A stretch of 64,000 bases of DNA from Prado023 sp963788325 (lineage in GTDB: Bacteria > Actinomycetota > Actinomycetes > S36-B12 > CAIYMF01), in assembly GCA_963788325.1 (NCBI GenBank), contig CAWBGJ010000014.1, positions 434,001-498,000 on the forward strand, written 5' to 3'. The notes under the pieces are model-generated. The model was not told the origin of the DNA and made no database searches. It saw nothing but the letters and a program-made list of their open reading frames with translations. A program made the position numbers and the translations under genes. Positions 34,737-44,000 of the stretch are shown piece by piece (the stretch's first letter is position 1; the number at the start of each line of letters is the position of its first letter).

Positions 34737-36221
34737 ATGGACGTCAAGACACTCCCCACGATCATCCAGGGGGGCATGGGCGTCTCGGTCTCGAACTGGG
34801 AACTGGCCAGGGCCGTGAGCTCGGCCGGCGAGCTGGGCGTGGTCTCGGGCACGGCCCTCGATGTGGTGTGCGCGCGACGACTGCAGACCGGTGACCCCGG
34901 CGGGCACATGCGCCGGGCGCTGGCCCACTTCCCCGACGTGGCCATGGCCCGTCGCGTCATGAAGCAGTACTACGTCCACGGCGGCAAGGCCCCCGATGCG
35001 GCCTTCAGCGCGGTCCCCCGGTTCACGGTGACCCCGTCGCGCGCCGTGCAGGAGCTGGCGGTCGTGGGGACGTTCTGCGAGGTCTGGCTGGCCCGCGAGG
35101 GTCACAGCAACCCGGTCGGCATCAACTTCCTGCGCAAGATCGAGCTGCCCCTGCCGTTCGGCGTGCTCGGCGCGCTGCTCGCCGGCGTCGACTACGTGAT
35201 CGTCGGCGCAGGGAACCCGGCAGACCTGCCCGGCATGATCCGCACGCTCGCCGCTGGGGAGGACCTCGACTTCCACGTCAAGGCCCAGGGACTGCGCTCC
35301 GACGACCCGCCGGTCGTGGTCCGGTGCAGCCCCCGCGAGCTGTTGGGCGCCCGAGCTGGCGGTCTGGCCGTGCCCCGGTTCCTGGCCATCGTGGCCTCGG
35401 TGGACCTCGCCGCGGGGCTGTTCGGCGATGAGCGCACCCGCCCGTTTGGATTCGTCGTGGAGGGCCCCAGCGCCGGCGGCCACAACGCGCCGCCGCGCGG
35501 GCCGCGGCGCACCGACGAGCTGGGCCAGCCCCTCTACGACGACCGCGACACCCCGGACCTGGGCGCCCTGGCCGAGCTCGGCCTGCCCTTCTGGCTGGCC
35601 GGGTCCTTCGGCACCCCCTCGGGACTGGCCGCCGCCCGCGAGTTCGGCGCGCAGGGCGTTCAGGTCGGGACCGCGTTCGCCTACTGCGCCGAGTCGGGCC
35701 TGGCCGACTCGTTGAAGGCCGAGGTCATCGAGCAGCTGCGCGCGGGCACCCTGGACGTCCGCAGCGACTGGCGCGCCTCCCCCACCGGGTTCCCGTTCCG
35801 CGTCGTCCAGCTGGCCGGCACCGTCAGCGACCCCGAGGTCGCCGGCGCACGGCGGGCCGTGTGCGACCTCGGCGCGCTGCGCGTGCCGTTCAAGAAGGAG
35901 TCCGGCGAGATCGACTACCGCTGCCCGGCCGAGCCGGCGGCGATGTACGCGCGCAAGGGGGGCCGAGCGGCCAACGCCGAGGGCCGGCGCTGCCTGTGCA
36001 ACGCGCTGCTCGCTGCGGCCGATCTGCCCCAGGTCCGCCCCAACGGATACGTGGAGCCGGCGATCGTGACCTCCGGCGAGGACTTCAGCGCCGTGGCTGC
36101 GCTGAGCGACCAGCGGGACGGTGGCCCGTACACAGCGCTGGACGTCCTCGAGCACCTGCGCGGTGGTTTGACCGCTTTCGCACCGGCAGACCAAGGGCTG
36201 CGCGCCGCTACCGGCGAGTAA
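34737..36221 (+). CDS. PfaD-like flavin enoyl reductase (nitronate monooxygenase superfamily)
   Basis: 494-residue FMN-dependent TIM-barrel of the 2-nitropropane-dioxygenase superfamily, in the long form found with PUFA synthases as the trans-acting enoyl reductase PfaD. Seen: IIQGGMGVSVSNWELARAVS at the start, VGINFLRKIELPLPFGVLGA, DYVIVGAGNPADLPGMI, VEGPSAGGHNAPPRG (substrate His region), PFWLAGSFGTPSGLAAAREF, GVQVGTAFAYCAESGL and a Cys-containing C-terminal extension (YRCPAEP, RRCLCNALLAAADLPQVR). This extension and the length distinguish it from short nitronate monooxygenases. GTG 34731 and ATG 34737 are both possible. It is first in the operon, directly behind the 33-bp palindrome. Confidence 0.85.
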   Translation: MDVKTLPTIIQGGMGVSVSNWELARAVSSAGELGVVSGTALDVVCARRLQTGDPGGHMRRALAHFPDVAMARRVMKQYYVHGGKAPDAAFSAVPRFTVTPSRAVQELAVVGTFCEVWLAREGHSNPVGINFLRKIELPLPFGVLGALLAGVDYVIVGAGNPADLPGMIRTLAAGEDLDFHVKAQGLRSDDPPVVVRCSPRELLGARAGGLAVPRFLAIVASVDLAAGLFGDERTRPFGFVVEGPSAGGHNAPPRGPRRTDELGQPLYDDRDTPDLGALAELGLPFWLAGSFGTPSGLAAAREFGAQGVQVGTAFAYCAESGLADSLKAEVIEQLRAGTLDVRSDWRASPTGFPFRVVQLAGTVSDPEVAGARRAVCDLGALRVPFKKESGEIDYRCPAEPAAMYARKGGRAANAEGRRCLCNALLAAADLPQVRPNGYVEPAIVTSGEDFSAVAALSDQRDGGPYTALDVLEHLRGGLTAFAPADQGLRAATGE

Positions 36222-36312
36222 CGGTCCTAGGTCCCGGGCGGGGGGTCGTTTCGGCCGCCCGTTGGGTGGGTCACGCCCCCTAGCCTGAAGCCCAGCCGTC
36301 GTAGGAGGAATC

Positions 36313-37977
36313 ATGAACATCGACCAGGGGCTGGACGCCGAGACGCTCGGCCTGATGATGCAGGGCCTCACCGAGTACCTCGAGGACGCGCTCCCGCTGG
36401 ACCGCCAGCTCGAGCTCGACCACGAGGACGTCTGCCCTGAGGACACGGTCCGGGCGATGTCCGCCGAGTTGGGCATCCAGCTGGTCTTCGTCCCGGAGGC
36501 CTACGGCGGGATGGGTGGCGGTGCGATGGACTCGTACCTGCTCTGCGAAGTCATGGCCCGCAAGGACATCGGCCTGGCGACCGCGATCTTCGCCACGTTC
36601 CTGGGCAGCGACCCGATCCTGGTCGGCGCCACGGAGGAGCAGAAGGAGCGCTGGCTCGGCGCGATCGCCGAGGAGGGCATCGTCTTCGCCTACGGCGCCA
36701 CCGAGCCCGAGGCGGGCTCGGACCTCGGTGCGATGAAGACCAAGGCGGTGCCGATCGAGACCGACGGCGAGATCACCGGCTACCGGATCAGCGGCGCCAA
36801 GCAGTGGATCTCCAACGGCACGATCGCCGATGCCACCACGATCCTTGCCCTGGCCCCCGGTGGCCCGACCTGGTTCGTGGTCGAGAAGGACACGCCAGGC
36901 TTCACCAGCGCCAAGCCCGAGGACAAGCACGGGATCCGGCTGTCGAACACCGCAGCGCTGTTCCTGGACAACGTCGAGGTCGGCCTGGACGCCCTGATCG
37001 GTGGGGTCGAGGGCAAGGGCCTCGTGCAGGCCCAGCAGGTGTTCGGCTACACGCGCGTCATGGTGGCCGCGTTCGGCCTCGGCGGCGGCTGGGAGGCCGT
37101 GGACCGGGCGATCGAGTACTCCAAGACCCGCATCTCCGGCGGCACCGCGCTGGCCCAGAAGCAGGGCTACACCCACAAGCTGATCGTCCCGCACGTCGCA
37201 CGCCTCGAAGCTGCCCGCGCGTTCATCGAGGAGACCTCCCTGCGCATCGACGCCGGCGAGGGCCCCGACGGCGCGCTGAACACCGAGGGTGCCATCGCCA
37301 AGTACCTGGCCACCGAGTCGGGCAACCACGCGGCCGAGGACGCGATCCAGGCCCTCGGCGGCTACGGCTTCACCCGCGAGTACGTGGTCGAGAAGATCAA
37401 GCGCGACGTGCGGATCACCACGATCTACGAGGGCACCTCCGAGATCCTGGAGATGACCATCGCCCGCGACCGCTGGCAGGAGCACCTGAAGTCCCGCGGC
37501 CAGTACTACGTGGAGGCCGCCGCGCAGGCCCGCGCGCTGCACGCCCGGGCCCCGAAGGTCGGCGCGGACATCGCCGCACTCGGCCTCGAGGCCCTGGCCG
37601 GGGTGTTCGCCGCCTGCCAGACCGGGCGGCTGACCCGCAACCAGCACGTGCTGTTCCGTCTCGGCGAGCTCGTAGCGCACGCGGAGTCCGCCGCCGCGCT
37701 GTGCCGGCGCGCTGCTGCGAGCGCCGAGGGCACCCTCGACCCGAAGGCCAACCGCCGCTTCGATGCAGACGCGCTGGCCGTGATCGCCCGGGTCTTCGCC
37801 CGGGAGGCAGCCATGAAGGTCAGCGAGGAGGGGCTGCGCTGGGTTGCGGGCTCCGCCGATCCCGCGCTGGGCCTCGACACCCAGTTGGCAGCGACTCTGC
37901 CGCTGGCCGCCATCCGCACTGCCCAGGCCGGCCTGGTCGCCGACATGACCACCCTGTCCGACGTGCTGTACGCCTGA
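36313..37977 (+). CDS. acyl-CoA dehydrogenase with C-terminal extension
   Basis: 554-residue FAD enzyme, about 170 longer than standard acyl-CoA dehydrogenases. The catalytic core is normal: AYGGMGGGAMDSYLL, YGATEPEAGSDLG, GAKQWISNGTIAD, ALGGYGFTREYVVEKIKRDV and IYEGTSEILEM with catalytic Glu373. After residue 385 comes a helical domain as in very-long-chain / membrane-associated members. ATG 36313 has a near-perfect TAGGAGGAATC ribosome site. The stop is 56 nt before the megasynthase. In this context it may introduce or remove a double bond on the synthase product or a CoA/ACP-bound intermediate (inference). Confidence 0.92.
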   Translation: MNIDQGLDAETLGLMMQGLTEYLEDALPLDRQLELDHEDVCPEDTVRAMSAELGIQLVFVPEAYGGMGGGAMDSYLLCEVMARKDIGLATAIFATFLGSDPILVGATEEQKERWLGAIAEEGIVFAYGATEPEAGSDLGAMKTKAVPIETDGEITGYRISGAKQWISNGTIADATTILALAPGGPTWFVVEKDTPGFTSAKPEDKHGIRLSNTAALFLDNVEVGLDALIGGVEGKGLVQAQQVFGYTRVMVAAFGLGGGWEAVDRAIEYSKTRISGGTALAQKQGYTHKLIVPHVARLEAARAFIEETSLRIDAGEGPDGALNTEGAIAKYLATESGNHAAEDAIQALGGYGFTREYVVEKIKRDVRITTIYEGTSEILEMTIARDRWQEHLKSRGQYYVEAAAQARALHARAPKVGADIAALGLEALAGVFAACQTGRLTRNQHVLFRLGELVAHAESAAALCRRAAASAEGTLDPKANRRFDADALAVIARVFAREAAMKVSEEGLRWVAGSADPALGLDTQLAATLPLAAIRTAQAGLVADMTTLSDVLYA

Positions 37978-38033
37978 ACGTCCCGACCGACCCGCGAGAC
38001 CCGCGTGATCGCCGTGCACCCCAGGAGAGACTG

Positions 38034-41000
38034 ATGACCCACCCAGAGCCGATCGCCATCGTGGGGATCAGCGCGATCATGCCCGACGCCCCCACCGCCA
38101 CAGACTTCTGGGGCAACATCAAAGGGGGTCGGTACTCGATCAGCGAGGTGCCGACCGACCGCTGGGACCCCGAGCTCTACTTCGACCCGGACCCGCTGTC
38201 GCCGCGCGACACCACGTACTCGAAGATCGGCGGCTGGGTGCGCGAGTTCCCCTGGGAGCCGATGAAGTGGCGCCTGCCGATCCCGCCGAGCGTGTCGGCA
38301 CAGTTCGACCCGGGCCAGATGTGGTCGGTCAGCGCCGCCCGCTCGGCCCTCATGGACGCCGGGTGGCCGGAGTGGAACGTCGACTCCGACCGGGTCTCCG
38401 TGATCCTGGGCAACGCCCTGGGCGGGGACAAGTACGTGCGCACGACCCTGCGGATCAACTACCCGGAGTTCGACGCGGAGCTGGCCGCGACGCCGTCGTT
38501 CGCAGCCCTGCCCGCTGATGTGCAGGCCGCGATCCGCGCCGAGGTCCGCGCCGGCTACCTCGAGGACAAGCCGATCATCAACGAGGACACGATGCCCGGG
38601 GAGCTGGCCAACATCATGGCCGGCCGGGTCGCCGCGCTGTTCAACCTGCGTGGCCCGAACTTCACCACCGACGCGGCGTGCGCCTCAGCCCTGGCGGGTG
38701 TGAGTGCGGCCATCGGGGGCCTGCAGGCCCACCACTACGACGCGGCGATCGCCGGCGGCGTGGACCGCAACATGAGCCCGGGCGCGTTCGTGCGGTTCTG
38801 CAAGATCGGCGCCCTGTCGGCCACCGGCACCCGCCCGTTCGACGCCGGCGCGGACGGCTTCGTGATGGGCGAGGGTGCGGCGATGTTCGTCCTCAAGCGG
38901 CTCTCGGACGCCGAGGCAGCCGGGGATCGCGTGTATGCGGTCATCCTGGGCATCGGGGGCTCCTCGGACGGCAAGGGCAAGGGGATCACCGCGCCGAACC
39001 CGATCGGCCAGCGCCTGGCGGTCGGCCGTGCCTGGGAGAACGCCGGCGTGGACCCGGCCACCATCGGGATGCTGGAGGCGCACGGCACCTCCACCCGGGT
39101 CGGCGATGCCACCGAGCTCGGCGCCCTCGACGAGATCTTCGCCGCGCACGGTGTTGCCGCCGGCACGATCGCCTGGGTTCGGTGAAGTCCAACGTGGGCC
39201 ACCTCAAGGCCGCGGCTGGGGCCGCGGGCCTGTTCAAGGCGACGATGAGCCTGCACGAGAAGGTGCTGCCGCCCAGCCTCAACTTCAGCGATCCCAACCC
39301 CAAGGTGGACTGGGCCACCACTCCCTTCAAGGTCAACACCGAGCTGCGCGAATGGGCCGCCACGGACGTGCCGCGCCGCGCCGGGGTCAGTGCCTTCGGC
39401 TTCGGGGGGACCAACTTCCACGTCGCACTCGAGGAGCACGTCCCGGGCCGGTACCGCGCCCCGGACGCGGCGCGCAGCTTTGCTGGGGCGGACATCCCGG
39501 CGTCGGCCCCCCAGGCCGCACCCGCTGCACCCGCCGCACCGGCGCCCGCTGCCCCGGTGGCCCGCAAGGCACCCCTGCGCGGCGCGGTCGTGCTCGGAGG
39601 CCGTGACGACGCGGACGTCGTCGCGCAGCTGACGGCCATGGTCACTGCGGCCGAGGCCGGGCAGGTGCCGCCGAGCACCGCACCGGATCCCGCCCTGGCC
39701 GGCGCCGCAGTGCGCGTGGCCATCGACTACGCCGACGCACCCGACCTGGTCAAGAAGGCCGGCAAGGCGATCCAGGCGTTCGGGGCCAACAACCCGGCCA
39801 TGTGGAAGCTGCTGCGCTCGCAGGGCGTCTTCGTGGGCCGCGGGCCGGCGCCGAAGGTGGCCTTCCTGTTCACCGGGCAGGGCTCCCAGTACGTGAACAT
39901 GCTCTCCGCCCTGCGCGACCACGAGCCGATCGTGCGCGCGGTGTACGACGAGGCCGACCGCATCATGACCCCGCTGCTGGGCAAGCCGCTCTCGGACTAC
40001 GTGTTCGCAGCATCGCCGGACCCCGAGACGGTGTCCCGACTGCAACGCACAGCCGCTGCAGACCGAGATCACCCAGCCCGCGGTGCTGACCACCGACGCG
40101 GCCATGGCCCAACTGCTGGGCGCGTACGGGATCGCCCCGGACATGGTGATGGGCCACAGCCTCGGCGAGTACGGCGCCCTGGTGGCCTCCGGTGCGCTGA
40201 GCTTCGACGCGGCTCTGGAGGCCGTCAGCGCCCGCGGCCGCGAGATGACCCACGTGTCCCACGAGGACAACGGCGCGATGGCTGCGGTGTTCGGCCCGTT
40301 GGCCGACATCGAGCGGATCGTGGCCGAGGTCGACGGCTATGTCGTCGTGGCCAACATCAACTCCAACACCCAAGCCGTCATCGGTGGTGGCACTGCCGCG
40401 GTGGAGACCGCCGTCGCGGCCTTCCAGGCCGCGGGCATGACCGCCATGCGGATCCCCGTCTCGCATGCGTTCCACACCCAGATCGTCGCCGGGGCCAGCG
40501 AGCCGCTGAAGGTCGCCATGCGCCGGCTGGAGGTCCGCGGGCCACAGCTGCCGATCGTGGCGAACGTGACCGGGGAGTTCTACCCGGCCGACGCCGACGT
40601 CGAGACCATGCTTGAGATCCTCGGTCGCCAGATCGCCGAGCCGGTGCAGTTCGTCGCCGGCCTGCACACCCTCTACGATGCCGGCGCCCGGGTGTTCGTC
40701 GAGGTCGGGCCGAAGAAGGCCCTGCACGGCTTCGTCGAGGAGGTCCTCGGCTCGGCTCACGACGACGTGACCGCGCTGTTCACCAACCACCCGAAGCTCG
40801 GCGACCTCGTGTCGTTCAACCAGGCGCTCTGCGGCCTGTACGCGGCAGGCCTGGGGCTCGACGCACCCGTCGCTGCCGCTGCCCCTGCAGCCGCCCCTGC
40901 CTCCCCCGCCGCCGCGCCCGCCGTGGCAGCGCCCGCTGTGGCAGCGCCCGCCGTGGCAGCGCCCGTCACCGCAGCCCCACCTGCCCAGAACACCTCCACC

Positions 41001-44000
41001 GCAACGACCCCGAGGACCCCCATGACCACCGCGCGCTACGAGGAACTTGGCCGGCTGTTCGCCGGCGTGCTGGAGCAGGGCCTTCGGGTCTACTCCGGCG
41101 AGCCCGGCGGCGCAGGCGCCGGCGTCGCCAGCACTCCCGGCGCCTCGGTGTCCGGTGCCCCGGTGACCGTCACCGGCGCAGCCCTGGGCCTGCCCGGCGT
41201 CGAGCGGGTCTTCGACGACGAGAACGTCGCGCGGATCCTGTCCGGACAGCAGTTCATCGACGTCATCCCGCATCGGTTCCGCGACGCGATGGTGGACAAG
41301 CGCATCACCCGTCTGGTCAAGAAGGCCGGCCAGGATCCGGTGTTCGAGCTGATCGGTGACTCCTCCGGCGTGATCAAGCTGGCCGGACGCGGGGCACCGC
41401 TGGACGTCGTGGAGGAGTTCGGCGTCGAGGCCGCACGCGACCTGGCACTGGACCGCACCACCCGACTGGCGATCGGCGCCGGCATCGATGCCCTGCGCGA
41501 CGCCGGCATCCCGCTGGTGATGCGCTACCGGTCGACCACGCTGGGCACGATGCTGCCCGACCGCTGGGGCCTTCCTGAATCCATGCGCGATGACACCGGA
41601 GTGATCTTCGCCTCGGCCTTCCCGGGCTACGGCGAGTTCGCCGACGACATCGAGCGCTACATGCGCGACCGCGGCCGCCGTGAGCAGCTGCTCGCCCTCG
41701 AGGGCATCCGCGCCCGGATGACCGGCGCCGAGCCGGCTGCCGCCGAGGTGGACCGCCAGATCGCCGAGCTGCGCCACCTTCTCGAGACCGAGCGCTTCGA
41801 CTACGACCGGCGCTTCATCTTCCGCTGCCTGGCCATGGGCCACTCCCAGTTCGCCGAGCTGATCGGTGCCCGTGGGCCGAACACGCAGGTCAACGCTGCC
41901 TGCGCGAGCACGACCCAGGCCGTCTCCCTGGCCGAGGACTGGATCCGCACCGGCCGGGCGCGCCGCGTGATCATCGTGTCCGCCGACGACGTCACCAGCG
42001 ACGAGCTGCTGCCATGGGTCGGGTCGGGCTTCCTTGCCACCGGTGCCGCTGCGACCGAGGACGTCGTGGCTGACGTGGCCACCCCGTTCGACCGCCGCAG
42101 GCACGGGATGGTCGTGGGCATGGGCGCCGCCGCCCTCGTGGTGGAGGCACCCGAGGCGGCCCGCGAGCGCGGCCTCCAGCCGATCGCCGAGGTCCTGGCC
42201 ACCGCCACCGCCAACAGCGCCTTCCACGGCACCCGCCTGGACGTCGACCACGTCGGCCAGATCATGGAGGGCCTGGTCCGCACCGCCGAGGCGCGCGGGA
42301 TCAACCGCACTGCCATCGCCCCGCAGACCGTGTTCGTCTCGCACGAGACCTACACCCCGGCACGCGGCGGGTCCGCGGCTGCCGAGATCAACGCGCTGCG
42401 CCGAGTCTTCGGCGCTGCTGCCGATTCCATCGTGATCACCAACACCAAGGGCTTCACCGGCCACGCCATGGGCGCCGGCATCGAGGACGTCGTGGCCATC
42501 AAGGCCCTGGAGACCGGGATCGTTCCGCCGGTGCCCAACTACAAGGAGCCCGACCCCGACCTGGGCACACTGAACCTCTCGCTCGGCGGCGCCTATCCGG
42601 TGCACTACGCCCTGCGGCTGGCGGCCGGCTTCGGCTCGCAGATCGCGATGTCGCTGATGCGCTGGACGCCCATGCCCGACGGGGCGCGCCGGGCACCGGC
42701 GGAGCTCGGCTACTCCTACCGGATCATCGACCAGGCTGCGTGGGACACGTGGCTGGCCCAGGCTGCCGGCCGACCCGGCGCCCAGCTCGAGGTGGATCGC
42801 CACCGGCTGCGCATCGTGGACGCCGGTGCCCCAACCGGGGTGCCCAGCGCCCCGGCCCAGGCTGTTGCCCCGGCGCCGGCGCCTGCCCCGGCAGTTGCCC
42901 CTACACCTGCAGCGGCACCGCCCGCGGCCCCGGCACGTGCGGCCGCTGCGCCGGCCGTTCCAGTGGCAGCACCTGCACCCGCAGCGGTGGCTCCCGCTGC
43001 CCCGGCGCCCGCCGCGCCCGCCGCGCCCGCTGTCGACCCGATCGTGGCCGATGTCGTGGGCATCGTCTCGCAGATGACCGGCTACCCGCCGGAGCTGCTC
43101 GACGTGGACCTGGACCTGGAAGCCGACCTCGGTGTGGACACGGTGAAGCAGGCTGAGGTGTTCGCCGCCGTCCGCGAACGGTTCGACATCGAGCGCGACG
43201 ACAACGTGGCCCTGCGCGACTTCCCCACCCTCACCCACGTCATCGGCTGGGTCCGCGACAAGACCGGCATCCAACCCGTCACCGCCCCCGCAACCGCCGC
43301 GGCGGCCGCACCCGCCGTTGCCGCCGCACCCAGTGCTGCCCCGGCACCCGCCGCCGCCCCGGCCGCACCCGCCGCTGACGAGGTCACCGACGCCGTCGTG
43401 GGCATCGTGGCCGAGATGACCGGCTACCCCGCCGAGCTGCTCGACCTCGACCTGGACCTCGAAGCCGACCTCGGCGTCGACACCGTCAAGCAGGCCGAAG
43501 TGTTCGCCGCCGTCCGCGAACGGTTCAACGTCGAACGCGACGAGAACCTCGCCCTACGCGACTTCCCCACCCTCACCCACGTCATCGGCTGGGTCCGCGA
43601 CAAGACCGGCATCCAACCCGTCACCGCCCCCGCACCCGCCGTTGCTGTGCACGGAACCGACCAACAAATCGACGAATCCGTACACACCAACGCCGCCGCA
43701 CCCGCCGCCGACGAGGTCACCGACGCCGTCGTGGGGATCGTGGCCGAGATGACCGGCTACCCCGCCGAGCTGCTCGACCTCGACCTGGACCTCGAAGCCG
43801 ACCTCGGCGTCGACACCGTCAAGCAGGCCGAAGTGTTCGCCGCCGTCCGCGAACGGTTCAACGTCGAACGCGACGAGAACCTCGCCCTACGCGACTTCCC
43901 CACCCTCACCCACGTCATCGGCTGGGTCCGCGACAAGACCGGCATCCAACCCGTCACCGCTCCCGAACCCGCCGCGGCGGCCGCACCCGCCGTTGCCGCC

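Noticed and set aside
38678..39180. Arg/Gly/Pro-rich open frames overlapping KS1 and many other genes
   Set aside because: They are frame shadows in high-GC DNA, with no family resemblance and no ribosome sites.
39160..40060. Programmed ribosomal frameshifting in the megasynthase
   Set aside because: The first site (CGCCTGGG) is not an X-XXY-YYZ heptamer, the second lacks a stop or slippery codon, and opposite shifts 870 bases apart are better explained by indel errors.
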